Positions 11,801-23,008 of a stretch of DNA of 64,000 nt are shown piece after piece (position 1 is the first letter of the stretch; every line of letters starts with the position of its first letter). The DNA comes from Chondrosia reniformis. Its lineage: Eukaryota > Porifera > Demospongiae > Chondrillida > Chondrillidae. Location of the stretch: NCBI GenBank assembly GCA_947172415.1, contig OX359190.1, positions 868,001 through 932,000 of the forward strand, read 5' to 3'. The position numbers and the translations under genes were made by a program. A model generated the notes under the pieces. That model made no database searches and was not told the DNA's origin. It saw only the letters and a list, made by a program, of their open reading frames with translations.

Positions 11801-13327
11801 ACTGAATGAGTCTTGTTTTAATATATTATACTGATGAAGTGTGTATGTATATACGTATATAAGTGTTAATAAGGAGTAACTGTGTTACTTATACGTATAA
11901 AGATAATATACCTCTAGTATGTATTATATTCAGTATATATACCTATAGTATGTATTATATTCAGTATATATACCTATAGTATGTATTATATTCAGTATAT
12001 ATACCTATAGTATGTATTATATTCAGTATATATACCTATAGTATGTATTATATTCAGTATATATACCTATAGTATGTATTATATTCAGTATATATACCTA
12101 TAGTATGTATTATATTCAGTATATATACCTATAGTATGTATTATATTCAGTATATATACCTATAGTATGTATTATATTCAGTATATATACCTATAGTATG
12201 TATTATATTCAGTATATATACCTCTAGTATGTATTATATTCAGTATATATACCTATAGTATGTATTATATTCAGTATATATACCTATAGTATGTATTATA
12301 TTCAGTATATATAATGCAGTAAGACTTATATAGTAGCAGCACTATAACTCAATTAGCACTAAAAATAGGGTGGAACCCTTCAATTAAGACCACTACTGAT
12401 AAAAGTATTGTCTTTATTTTGAGGTGGTTACATTTAATAAGCAGATTTTAATTATGTAGAACACTAAAAGAATTGAAAGTCGGGTGTTTAGTTAAGTGAT
12501 ATTCCATATATTGTGCAGTACACAATATACTGTATCTGCCATTATTGCTGATGAAGAACTACGGGTTGAAACATTCAATCTAGCTCGATTTTTGTTGCAG
12601 ATAGCTCTAATAAACTTGTCTATCATAATGAATGCAACTAATTTACTCCCTAATATGCTGTATGTATGGCTGGTGGTTGGTTAAGTGTGTGTGTGTGTAT
12701 AATATATATCTCCCTGTCCACTCCAGTGACTCCAAGCGAGGCCTACCAGCTGCCCTTCTGGGATGTCGTAGGAGACAGGCCAACACTGGATGCCATGAAG
12801 GACGCTGTTGTATCCATGCAACGGAGACCAACCTTGACTGACAAGTGGAAAACTATTGAGGTTAGTTCCAGAAACATGAAGTCTTCAAATCATACATAAT
12901 AGTCTTTTATAAATTATATCAAAGAATATGGTAATACTGTCTAGGGATGACCAAAAAAACATGGCTGCCCTATTAATTCACCATGCCAGTTATATAGAAT
13001 ACTCTTCTTTAAATTCACTCCTACTAAATCTCTATGTCATTTCAAACTGGTTATTATGTACATTCTGATTTCAAATTCAAAATATAGGAGTTAAAAGTTA
13101 TATCTGAAACTATTGAGGAGTGTTGGGATGCAGACCCGAGTGCCAGACCAACAGCGGCGGCCATGTTGCAGAGAATGGAAGCATTACAGAACGAGATGAC
13201 TATCAAAAGAACGCAAACTACGGGCAGCGACTGTAGCAGTACCAACTCAGACGACCTCTCCAAGTCTTCTGGATCAATACCACCCTCCACAGAGCTGATG
13301 TCACTGATGGAGAAGGAGCTATCATGA
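2873..13327 (+). CDS. TGF-beta/activin type II receptor serine/threonine kinase
   Basis: Five exons: 2873-2891, 8769-10066, 10398-10539, 12727-12860 and 13088-13327, all phase-consistent, giving 610 aa. Exon 1 (MKEKGL) has the same 19-nt length and phase as the upstream paralogue's. Domains: signal peptide; Cys-rich ligand-binding ectodomain ending CLCNGDFCN; Ser-Pro stalk; transmembrane helix about residues 184-211; kinase domain from about 265 with GRGRFG (269-274), ATP Lys290, HRD-type AHRDIKSSN with Asp399, DFG Asp418, and [20 protein letters not shown] near the C-terminus and the absence of a GS box point to type II rather than type I. The role is ligand binding at the surface and phosphorylation of a type I partner that signals through SMADs. 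Intron 1 is 5,877 bp and satellite-rich, unusually long here. Subtype (ACVR2, BMPR2 or TGFBR2) cannot be assigned. Confidence 0.92.
4679..4775. repeat. Repeat C fragment
   Basis: AAAGGATCATCTTTCGACTT and GACGTTTTGACCTCCCG match one arm of the fold-back at 31201-31404. Confidence 0.55.
5727..5950. repeat. Minisatellite, ~33-bp unit
   Basis: About seven imperfect tandem units built on GGTCACATTAGAGAGGTAGC. On the other strand the unit reads ACCTCTCTAATGTGACC, the same theme as arrays at 19443, 20334, 35040 and 51180. Confidence 0.85.
5996..6130. repeat. Polypyrimidine (CCCTCC)-type low-complexity tract
   Basis: C/T-rich stretch with CCTCCCTCCCTCCCTC runs; simple sequence, no coding value. Confidence 0.8.
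6725..6895 (+). repeat. Repeat A, 3' part only
   Basis: Carries GCCAGTGGAGAAGAAGAG, AAAGCTCTCACTAGGTTTAG and TTAGATTATA, without the hammerhead-like segment. Confidence 0.6.
7183..8025. repeat. 28-bp satellite with a 375-bp higher-order repeat
   Basis: About 30 tandem units share GCTATAGCTACTCTACTG followed by a variable 8-base block (TGTACGCA, TGTACGCG, TATACGCA, TGTACGTG and others). A longer variant unit containing TTTGTATAGTCACTAGG recurs at 7269 and 7644, and the order of variant blocks after each is nearly the same. That gives a higher-order unit of 375 bp present about twice. It lies in intron 1 of the type II receptor. Confidence 0.93.
10067..10397. repeat. Receptor intron 2 with a ~75-bp tandem duplication
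   Basis: Within this intron a block containing GAATTGGTTGTGGTTTGC is present twice (about 10085-10185 and 10190-10275). The motif TTGTGGTTTG recurs in introns of other genes in the window. Confidence 0.6.
10570..10695 (+). repeat. Dispersed repeat D copy 1
   Basis: Shares the stretch around ATGTCCCCTGAGGAGCACAA with an inverted copy at about 50330-50450. No coding frame is conserved between them, so it is a dispersed non-coding repeat of unknown class. Confidence 0.6.
11328..11560 (+). repeat. Repeat A with hammerhead-like core, receptor intron 3
   Basis: GGTCA precedes CTGATGA and pairs with the TGGCC after the predicted cleavage site (AACAGTTGTC|TGGCC). Confidence 0.8.
11905..12312. repeat. 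29-bp minisatellite
   Basis: About 14 nearly perfect tandem units containing TATACCTATAGTATG, in receptor intron 3. Very low divergence suggests recent expansion. Confidence 0.93.
12541..12622 (+). repeat. Repeat B half-element
   Basis: ATTGCTGATGAAGAACTACG, then GGTTGAAACATTC and TTTGTTGCAGATAG; one arm only. Confidence 0.7.
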
Positions 13328-13816
13328 AATTACTTGCATGCATTCAATTACATATGAACTAATCTCACATTGTCACCTCTACGTTTCTGTGTATCATTAC
13401 ACTTTCCAAATATTCTCAGAATATACTGTACACATCAATGTATCTATTCTCCTCCAATGTTCACCACTCCTTATTTGACATTTCAATCTGTAGAATATGT
13501 AATCCTATATCCGTTAACAGTTGTATTTGATATTACGTTAGCAATGTAGTACTGTATGTTGAAACATTATTTCAAAGTTAATTCAGAGGAATATGATATA
13601 TAGGCAGTAATTGTCAAATTGGATGTAAAGCTATAGCTCTATACATAAATGGGATGGTCTCAGAGAGAAGACAGAGAAGTTGAGACCTAAGTATTAGCTC
13701 CTTAGATGTTGAAATAGCTTTGGATAGGGTCATGTGACAATCATGTGACAGTCTGAAAATGGAGTCATCCAATGCTAGGTGTGTGTGTTAGACTATTCGT
13801 GTTTGGGTGTGTAATA

Positions 13817-13972
13817 CAGCGATTGAGAAATCCCATTTATTAATAAGACAGTAAATCTGTAAGTTTCCAGTGTAAACACATTATCCCTGTTGTTCCAAAT
13901 GTTGCCAAGAAACAAATACCTGGTTGCTATGGAAACCTATTCAATGTTGTATGTACAGTTTGGCAAATAATT
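13817..13972 (+). repeat. ~155-bp duplicated block, copy 1
   Basis: Starts CAGCGATTGAGAAATCCC and ends TTTGGCAAATAA. It is over 90% identical by eye to 14788-14951, apart from a small insertion in the second copy. Confidence 0.85.
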
Positions 13973-14744
13973 GCAAAATAGCTTAAGTAGATAAATATAA
14001 GATCTATAATGCTCATTTTAATCTGGTTTCTAAACTTAAAAACAAAAACTTGCTTCATTGACCTATTTTGTAATGTATACACATCAATCAATTTATAATT
14101 AAATACTTTCAGTAGTAAAATTCCCAACTCATACTTTTATGAAAGCATTTGTTTGCACCTACGTATATAGATAAATATGGACAATCTATATGTACATGAC
14201 AAAGAGATGGCAAAGTGATCATTCAATATTCTAGGCAATCTTCTCCTTAATACTGTAACTATGGCTAAATTGAATTTTAACACATCCTTGGTTATTGAAT
14301 TATTACCATAGTAATGGTGGAGGAAATTTTAAATTATTTTGCAAGTCATCATAAAAACATCCATTATTCTCCTATTGTCAACTGACAGCCATTGAGAGGA
14401 ATTAGACAATAGGCTACATGAACCCATGTACACTATCAATAACTTTAAGCTTAGTGCAATAACAACAACAAGATCATACACAATATCATCATAAAAATCA
14501 ATTAATCACCATTGGCAACATGCATTCAATGTATTTTAAGTAAGGACAAAAAGATTTGTATATTAAAGAAAATACCCCGGTTGAAGGCAATTGCAATTAT
14601 ATACATACCCAACTCATTATAGGCCCCTGAATAAATAAGCAAGTCTTAGGACAAATCTATAATATGTATACATTAAGAAGAGGGAAGTATAAATCTTAAC
14701 ACTCAGCATGTTTTACATACCTTGATTATATTCATCCAAAAAGT

Positions 14745-15055
14745 ACATGGCCTAATGGAGAAGAAGAAAGAAAAGAAAAGAAAAGACAGCAATTGAGAAA
14801 TCCCATTTATTAATAAGACAGTTAATCTGTAAGTTTACAGTGTAAACACATTATCCCTGTTTTACATTATTGTTCCAAATGTTGCCAAGAAACAAATACC
14901 TGGTAGCTATGGAAACTTATTCAATGTTGTATGTACAGTTTGGCAAATAACAATAATATCTTCATCCAAAGCTCTCTTCAGGTTTAGTTCCCCTATAGGA
15001 TTTTTTACAGAGTAGGCATAGCATGTAGGAAAATGGTGTAATAGATTTTTTATGA
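14745..15055 (+). repeat. Repeat A interrupted by a 160-bp block
   Basis: The 5' part ends near 14787 and the 3' part (ATCTTCATCCAAAGCTCTC...) resumes at about 14955; the intervening block duplicates 13817-13972. Confidence 0.7.
14788..14951 (+). repeat. ~155-bp duplicated block, copy 2, inside a repeat A copy
   Basis: Second copy of the block at 13817. It sits between the two halves of a repeat A element (14745-14787 and 14952-15055), so it was inserted into, or recombined with, that element. Confidence 0.8.
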
Positions 15056-16734
15056 GACAACTCTAAAGTCTAAAGTCTATATAGTAAACTCTAAAGATTT
15101 GTCCTATATAGCACATGTACATTATAACATTCATGGCTGTTAAGTATATGCACTTCTATACCATACTATAACTTAACTGAGCACAACCTTGGGCCTGTAG
15201 CAAGCATATTTGAATAGACAGTAACTTATCTTTTGGATAGTTAATCTTTCAATAATTTTATAAAATCCTTATTCTATTAGACAATAACTTACAGAAACTG
15301 TGATTATACATGTAAACTACAGCAAAACCAATTTAACCAATTTTGTTTACCAGGTTGTTATGGAAATGAATTTTTCATTTCTACTGAATACTCAATGTAC
15401 AGAGGAAGTGTTTAGTTGTGCAGCAATTGTGTATATATGCAGACATGCACTGCCTGTTAATTCATACAAGTTGTTATGTAAACTGCTTTGATTGATGTAT
15501 GGAACAGAAGGGAAAATTGAAGTTTATAATTTATCCTAAACTTTTGGTTACCATGGTTACCAGGTTGTTATGGAAACAGCAGAAAATGAATGCTTAATTT
15601 CTACTGAATACTCACTGTACATTGAGAGGAAGACAGAGACCTGGAAAACAGAGCTCTTGTGTATGAAGACATTATAATAATATTCACTAAATTTAGCAGA
15701 TACAGATGTCAGGGCAAATATTGGAATCTTTTCTATAGACAAATTTACCATGACAACATTTTAATAACAACATTGCCATAGAAACATGAGGATACAATCT
15801 ATTTGGCCTCAACTGAGCAACCAGAACATTATAACTTAGCTGGCCACATAAGCCTGAAAGTGTACTTGTTTCATTAAATACTTTCACTAGCTGGCCTGGA
15901 CTTGTCTTACACACACAATTACACAGATACTTGGAAATTAAAATGACATAATAGGACTCAAATAGTGTAAATATATTTTAGTACAATATCTTTCTGAAGT
16001 ACGTTGTATATACAGTACAGATTAACTTCATTAAATACTTACTGAGTTTTGACATTTGCTGACATTTTCATGTTCCAAAAACTCTCAAAGCCGCATACAG
16101 TCTCACAGAGCTGTGCATGTAGTATCTTCCATCATCTTGTCTATAATATGCGTAAATTTCTCTGCCAATTGCAAACCTCCAACCCGACATAATGTATGGT
16201 GCATTCTGAAGAGAGTCCAATGAGGCCAAAGGAGTAACAACCAAACTTGTTACTAGGCGATATAAACAAATGGATACATAATAAAACTAGCAATGTGGTA
16301 CAAATCTTAATTATAAAATAGCTTTAATACAAAAATACCTCCAATATAGTAACTCTACCTGACGGCTGCCATTTTAAATCATTAAAAATGTCAATCATGT
16401 ATATAGGCATTGGTTCATTGCTTGTTTCTCTATTTCTCTTTCACACTTATTGTGATGATGTAATGTTACCCTAAGCATTTGAGTTAAATTACAATTAAAA
16501 CTAGTTCAAAGTTTGCTTACAGATAAATTGCAGTTCGCTATATAGCTACATGCATGCCTCCACTGCAAGTCTTTTGAGCAAGATTGAGTTTAATTGCTAT
16601 ATTTACTAGTCAGTAGTTAGGCTCGAGAATGCGTTTGCAAATTATAAGATGTACAATTATAAAGAGTTATGCACATTGACATAGATACGTGTATGCCCCA
16701 CTGGATTGACAACTGCTTTCCTATAAGCTGGCCA

Positions 16735-17660
16735 TGGAGACCTCGATAGGCTAAGTTAAATATGACGTCACACTTCAGGATACCAAAAGACAATAGACCT
16801 CACACTGAGGTCCGACTGTCCCGCCAAATTACCTTTAAAAGACCAAGGAAAGTTTCAGTCGTCGGCCTACGGGCCATCAACTCTGGAGGTCTATGCTTGC
16901 GTAGATCGATGCGAAAACCGTGGTAGGAGCACGACCATGGTACCATGCGACAAAGGGTCATCGGTGTTCGTATAGTGGGGTGGTCTCTCCATCATGGGTT
17001 AGTGCCTGGAGATGTATCTCACTATTAATCCTGCTTGTGTGTTAAATTGGCACTTGCGGGATTCTTGCTATACGACCCGTACCTGGAGGAGCGTGGGTCC
17101 AGTGCCACTACGTAGTCGGTCAGGAACCCCTGTTGTAGGCTGCAGCTTCAGGTTGGTTTGGAAGGAATTTGCATTTGAGTTTGTATTCAGTTTTCGTATT
17201 CATTGTATATCATGTATTTTCAATTCTTTTCTTATAGTTCAGTGAACTGATGGGTCCCTACTCTAAAGCGCCTGGCCGATCCCAATGAGCTAAAGTCTGT
17301 GTGCAGTGTTCCCAAGCTACGTTGTGTGCACATGATGATTCTCATTGGTGGGAGTTTGTGGTCCGCCAGGGTCGGGCTTGTTTCTGCTCGTAGCATGTAG
17401 AGCAAGACTAGCAACTGGTCATAGGTCAGTCAGGTACGCCGGACTGTTCCCGTGCAACTTCTCTTACGACGCCAGTAGTGGAAGTGTCAAACAGAGTTGA
17501 AAACAGTTTTTGGGGCACGAAGTACTTCTACCTCCACGTGGTGTGTCCTGGGATCACTTTTTGCTCCATAAAGTGATGCGAAAAGAAGTACAGAAGCTGA
17601 ATCCATGCAGCAGTCAAGAAAAGTCAAAGCTATGGACATGATCTTGAGAGCCAAGAAACC
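16735..17660. other. Unassigned GC-richer, hairpin-rich stretch (possible ncRNA or decayed gene)
   Basis: Base composition rises above the surroundings. Several short perfect hairpins are visible, such as GACCTCA..TGAGGTC near 16797 and GGCCTACGGGCC near 16866, plus an interrupted palindrome around GTCTATGCTTGCGTAGAT. No frame over 80 codons is open and no family is recognised. It could be a structured RNA gene, a remote FTCD leader/promoter, or a degraded gene. Confidence 0.35.
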
Positions 17661-17897
17661 TTGAACTTAATTTTTTATATACTTTTTCTTATGATACATT
17701 TAATGTATTCTATTAATTCATTTAAAACATATAATTCTGATTTATCGGAATCATAATAGCTTAACAAAGAGCCTTAAAGGTTTAGTTATAAGGTACACAT
17801 CATAAAAAACATTAACATTAACGTCCGTTAAACCAATCAAAAATGCAATGTGAAAAAGTAAAAATGTTACTCCAAATAGTTAATAAAGTGGTCAAAA

Positions 17898-20800
17898 ATG
17901 GCGGATGCAGCTAAGATTGTTTCTTGCGTACCAAATGTCTCTGAAGGTATTAGGCAAGACGTTATTGATAAAATTTCCGAAGCAATTAAGTCTACCGAAT
18001 CCTGTACGCTGTTGGAAGTATCTGCTGGCGCCTCTACCAATCGGACAGTGTACACCTTCATTGGTACGCCTGCGAGTGTGGTGGAGGCGGCCTTGAAACT
18101 GTCCAAAGTGGCGTACGACCTCATTGACATGTCCCTACACAGAGGTAATAAATACTCAGCATTATGTGGCATGTAACATTAATTATTAGCATATGTTGCT
18201 AATTCTTGATCCTTATGCTGCCACATTCATATATTTTACATTTCATTAACTTTGCCAGGACTTGAGTCATGAACGTATACCTACACATTGTTTGGAAAAT
18301 AATTAACATATACCATATTTGGTATATAATAGGTACATGTATAATGATGTGAATCCTTGTATTGCAGATTTAGTGACTGTTGGGAGCATTGCCATCCCTA
18401 CTTGTAATTTCATTTTTTAAATGTTTTTATTTATCTTAGTATAATGATTAGACTATTGTATATAGTATTTAGATGCCTAAATAGGATATTTGAATTGAAT
18501 TTCCTTATTTTTTTTATAAGTGTGGACCATCCTATATAGATTAGGTTCAGCTAGTGTGATATATCATTCATTGAGTTAGAAGTGGTTACATTTGTTAGTT
18601 ACCAAACTAACTTACAAGCTGTTGAAAGTCATCAATTAATAGAAATACAAATTGTTGTCATATCTTCCTACATATATGTGTTTAGGATTTAATCCAGAGG
18701 TATTATTGAGCAACAGCAACAAAAATTATTGATAATAGGACATTTCAACCCGTAGGTCTTCATCAGCAAGCATTATCAATAATCTATGTTACTATTGCTC
18801 AATAATACCTCTGGATTAAATCATGATCGCAACAAACAACCCTCATCACTTTAGGAGAGCACCCGAGAATGGGTGTGGTGGATGTATGCCCCTTTGTACC
18901 AGTCAGTGGTGTGACGGTGGAAGATTGTATAACCTGCTCGCAAGTATATGGAAGGAGGTTGGCAGAGATGCTGAATGTTCCAGTCTTCCTCTACGAGGAG
19001 TCAGCTACTAGACCTCACTGTAAGGCACTCAATGACATCAGAAAAGGAGAATACGAAGGACTTCCAGAGCGTGTAAGACTTGCCCACAAGCCCATCATTA
19101 CAAAAAGACATTATTCAATGTTGATTTTATGACATTGCTTTTCGTAAATTAAAAGTACACAAAATGATTATTTTGCTTAGAAATATGAATATTTGGAGCG
19201 TATCATCTGAATCAAGTAAGTTGTTTTATAACTTACCATTTACCTAATTTGTAGTTAAAGAATTCGGAATGGAAACCAGATTTTGGCCCAGACACGTTTG
19301 TGGCCCGATGGGGCGCCACGGCCACTGGCGCAAGGGACTATCTAATAGCATACAATGTTAACTTGATTGCTACTAAAAATCAGGCTCATCGAATAGCACT
19401 GGACATTAGGGAAAATGGCAGGGGGGCAAAATCAGTAAGTCTTTTAGCTACCTCTCTAAGACAACTACCTCTCTAAGGCAGCTACCTCTCTAAGACAGCT
19501 ACCTCTCTGAGACAGCTACCTCTCTAAGACAGCTACCTCTCCAAGGCAGCTACCTCCCCAAGGCAGCTACCTCTCTAAGGTAGCTACCTCTCTTAGTCAT
19601 CAATGACCCTAAGAGCCTTTCTCTTAGTCTTGTAAAGTCTCTATTATTGTATTATCATTGTACTTGTAAATTTTATTGTAATGTGTATGTTCTCCCTTGT
19701 AATCTGTAGCTGGGGACACTGAAGAGCTGCAAGGCCATTGGATGGTATCTGGAGGAGAGTGATCTGTCTCAGGTATCCATCAACCTGACCAACTTCCATG
19801 TGACGAACATTCACACAGCCTTTGAAGAGTGTAAACGAATAGCAAATGTACGTACGTATGTATGTATGTATGTATGCTTTATTATCCAAACTGTGTTGTA
19901 CAGCAAGTACAAGTGTCATCCCACCTATCCCCATCCCACCCCTTCCTATCCCCATCCCACCCCTTCCTATCCCCATCCCACCCCTTCCTATCCCCATCCC
20001 ACCCCTTCCTATCCCCATCACACCCCTTCTTATCCCCATCCCACCCCTTCCAATCCCCATCACACCCCTTCCTATCCCCATCACACCCCTTCCAATCCCC
20101 ATCACACCCCTTCCAATCCCCATCACACCCCTTCCTATCCCCCCATCACACCCCTTCTGATCACTTTGTGTGTGACCTTCTGTAGGAGCTAAACCTACCT
20201 GTGGTTGGGTCAGAAGTAGTCAGTCTTCTTCCTCTTAAAGCAATGCTCTTGGCCTCCGACTACTATATCAAGAAAGAAAACCTTTTTATTCTTGATGAAA
20301 AGCAGAAAATACGACTTGTAAGTACACCTGCTATTGACCACCTCTCCGGTGTGACCACCTCTCCGGTGTGACCACCTCTCCGGTGTGACCACCTCTCCGG
20401 TGTGACCACCTCTCCGGTGTGACCACCTCTCCGGTGTGACCACCTCTCCGGTGTGACCACCTCTCCGGTGTGACCACCTCTCCGGTGTGACCACCTCTCC
20501 GGTGTGACCACCTCTCTAGTGTGACCGCCTCTCTAGTGTGACCGCCTCTCTAGTGTGACCGCCTCTCTAGTGTGACCACCTCTCTAATGTGACCACCTCT
20601 CTGGTGTGACCACCTCTCTGGTGTGACCACCTCTCCGGTGTGACCACCTCTCTAACGTGCACACAGGTTATTGACAGATTGGGTCTCAATTCTCTCAGTA
20701 TATTTCGAATGGAGGAAAAGATTGTTGAGTGAGTTCATTGTTGAGTGAGTTCATTGTTGGTGGTGAAGCCTGTACTTGTTCACCACACGACATGTTCTTA

Positions 20801-22388
20801 GGTACAAAGCTGGTCTCATAAAGAGTGGTCCTCTAATCAGTTTGTCGGTGAAGGAATTTCTAGGAAGCCTGCGGGCAAGAACAGCTGCTCCTGGTGGAGG
20901 GAGTGCAAGTGCTCTGGTGGCATCAGTTGTGAGTACATGCCCATGCCCCACCCCACTTCACCCATGCCCCACCCCACTTCACCCATGCCCCACCCCACTT
21001 CACCCATGCCCCACCCCACTTCACCCATGCCCCACCCCACTTCACCCATGCCCCACCCCACTTCACCCATGCCCCACCCCACTTCACCCATGCCCCACCC
21101 CCATCACGCCCATGCCCCGCCCCACTTCACCCATGTCACACCATCTGACCTTGTTTAAATTTATGATGTTATGACACTGCACATATGTATGCCATGCCCA
21201 TTTCACAACCTTTTATATTCACATATGCTGCACCCACCTGACCCTCAAGTGAATTTACGTACTTGTTGACCAACACTGTGCAATTAGGGAACTTCCCTGG
21301 GTACTATGGTCGGATGGATGACGTATGGATGGAAGAAGTTTGAGCATCTTGATCACGTGATGAGGGAAGCCATTCCCCCTCTTTACCAAGCCACGGAGAA
21401 GCTGATGGATCTGATAGACAGAGACTCTGAAGCTTTCAAAGGATTTCAAGTAAAGATGGCACACCTGTGATCTCTTAGCCTTGTTCTTTTAAAGATGGTT
21501 TCTGATTGTCTGGGACCAACCTTTGCTATTTAATTTCTTATCAAATGATTTTTGGTATCCACAGAACTGAGATTGGCTTTAGACCTTATCTCTTTAGATC
21601 TTTAAGTCACCTATTTCTTATATTGAAGCATGCATTTGTGGACCATATTTTGTGTTACACTATTTATATATGAGACTCTTAACAATCTTGTACACTTACT
21701 ATTTTTTATTTCTATTAGGTTGCTATGGCACTCCCTAAGGAGACAGCTGAACAAGCAATAAAGTTAGTCATGTGATGGTCATGTGATGTCATGTGATTGT
21801 CATGTGATGTACCATAGGAGGGAGGAGGCAATGCAAGAGGCCTTGAAACATGCAGTGGATGTACCACTTCAAGTTATCAGGATCAGTAACACATGCTGGC
21901 CTCATCTGGTTACCATGGCTCACCATGGCAACATTAACACCAAGTCTGACTTACAAGTTTGTAGCTTGTATCCCTCCATCCATCCATCCATCCATTCATC
22001 CATCCTTCCCTCCATCCATCCATCCCTCCATCCACCAATCACTCCCTCCCTCCCTCCACCAATCAATCACTCCCTCCACCAATCACTCCCTCCACCAATC
22101 ACTCAATCCCTCCACCAATCACTCCCTCCCTCCACCAATCACTCCCTCCCTCCACCAATCACTCCCTCCCTCCACCAATCACTCCCTCCCTCCCTCCCTC
22201 TGAAGGTTGGAGCCATTAGTTTAAAGACAGGTATTCAAGGAGCCAAATTCAATGTTGACATTAACTTGGAAAGTTTAACAGATGAAGAGTTTAAATCTCA
22301 CGTCAAGCAACTTGCTGAGGAGAGCCTTAAAACAGCTGAGATAAAATGTAGTGAAGTCTTACAGTGTCTTCTTGAGAGAAATCCATAA
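17898..22388 (+). CDS. FTCD: Formimidoyltransferase-cyclodeaminase
   Basis: Eleven phase-consistent exons: 17898-18144, 18855-19072, 19255-19434, 19710-19847, 20186-20317, 20667-20728, 20802-20928, 21288-21449, 21719-21762, 21818-21956 and 22206-22388. The product is 543 aa, against 541 in human. It is a bifunctional folate enzyme of histidine breakdown: it transfers the formimino group of formiminoglutamate to tetrahydrofolate, then releases ammonia to make 5,10-methenyl-THF. Seen: VPNVSEG and [11 protein letters not shown] near the N-terminus, DMSLHRGEHPRMG across exons 1-2 with the family's catalytic His, [34 protein letters not shown], and in the cyclodeaminase half [16 protein letters not shown] and NINTKSDLQ. 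The ATG is in a fair context (AAAATGG). Five of ten introns carry pyrimidine-rich minisatellites. The gene looks intact. Confidence 0.97.
18686..18823. repeat. Fold-back repeat B in FTCD intron 1
   Basis: Inverted arms containing AATCCAGAGGTATTATTGAG and its complement flank a centre that, on the minus strand, reads CTGATGA, A, GACC-TACG-GGTT, GAAATGTCC. This is a hammerhead-like core. The left arm is shared with the copy at 43053-43137. Confidence 0.85.
19443..19595 (+). repeat. 17-bp minisatellite, FTCD intron 3
   Basis: About nine units of ACCTCTCTAAGACAGCT, starting within 10 bp of the splice donor at 19435. Confidence 0.9.
19918..20155 (+). repeat. 20-bp minisatellite, FTCD intron 4
   Basis: About twelve units of CCCCATCCCACCCCTTCCTA and variants. 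It produces long but meaningless open frames on both strands. Confidence 0.93.
20334..20658 (+). repeat. 17-bp minisatellite, FTCD intron 5
   Basis: About nineteen units of ACCACCTCTCCGGTGTG; the distal units vary to CTCTAGTGTGACC. It is related to the ACCTCTCTAATGTGACC theme at 5727 and 51180. Confidence 0.93.
20937..21140 (+). repeat. 21-bp minisatellite, FTCD intron 7
   Basis: About nine units containing TGCCCCACCCCACTTCACCC, starting eight bases after the donor at 20929. Confidence 0.93.
21968..22202 (+). repeat. CCATC/CCTCCACCAATCACT array, FTCD intron 10
   Basis: Tetranucleotide CCAT repeats merge into 15-19 bp units of CCTCCACCAATCACTCC. The array ends right at the acceptor (exon 11 starts at 22206) and probably forms its polypyrimidine tract. 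Confidence 0.9.
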
Positions 22389-22921
22389 TTAATTGACCAA
22401 CTGTTAAGTTTGCTAGTATTTCATTCATTGCTACCACACATAACATTATCTTTAAAATTCTTTTTAGGTTTTAATAAAATTTTACCTTTAAATGTTTTTG
22501 TCATCATTTTATTAAAAAGTACATTAAATATTAATTCAGTAATGCTATCAACAGTTAGATCATATGCATATATGTATGTGCAAATACAGTACACAACCCT
22601 ATGTAATGGTATTCATAGTTTTATAATGATATTCATAAGCAACCCATATCCCGAAAAAGACCCCAATTGAAAATCACTCTTTTTATAATAATATGCTGTG
22701 TTGTTATGCATATTGCATTACATCATACGTAGTTATTATTATGTTGTAGGAAAACTATTATATATATATATGTTTTTCATTAATTACAGCATTATAAATT
22801 TGTAGTTCTCTATTGGCAAAGGGATATACCCAAAATAAAAATTGTTTACTAAAATCCAATTTCCTGTAATCTGTTTATTTCATTATTATTATCAGTCTAC
22901 AATAACAAATTGGACTGCAGG
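22389..22921. other. Intergenic between FTCD and the secreted-protein gene
   Basis: AT-rich; beyond the FTCD poly(A) signal and the downstream TATA box nothing else is supported. Confidence 0.5.
22473..22478 (+). terminator. FTCD: FTCD polyadenylation signal
   Basis: AATAAA 85 bp after the FTCD stop codon; likely poly(A) signal by position and sequence. Confidence 0.55.
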
Positions 22922-22929
22922 TATATAAG
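22922..22929 (+). promoter_or_regulatory. TATA box of the secreted-protein gene
   Basis: TATATAAG lies 80 bp upstream of the ATG at 23009, the right distance for a start site near 22950-22960 and a short leader. Confidence 0.65.
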
Positions 22930-23008
22930 GGGGTAATCTCTGCTAGTTAACTAGTTGAACTAACAAGATATAACTGCGAATCTAGAGGTGCAATATTACT
23001 CAGGTACA

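Larger units (their letters stand above)
13328..17897. other. Intergenic between receptor gene 2 and FTCD
   Basis: Mostly AT-rich and non-coding. Notable content: a ~155-bp block duplicated at 13817-13972 and 14788-14951, an interrupted repeat A copy (14745-15055), and a GC-richer structured stretch at 16735-17660. Short open frames at 15300, 15557 and 17012 show no recognisable protein. Confidence 0.5.

Noticed and set aside
17012-17414. Overlapping short frames (77 and 60 codons)
   Set aside because: No recognisable protein, no splice support; more likely part of a structured or decayed non-coding stretch.
19644-20192. Long Gly/Arg or Pro/His/Ser frames on both strands
   Set aside because: Produced by the 20-bp array in FTCD intron 4; no start context, domain or codon pattern.
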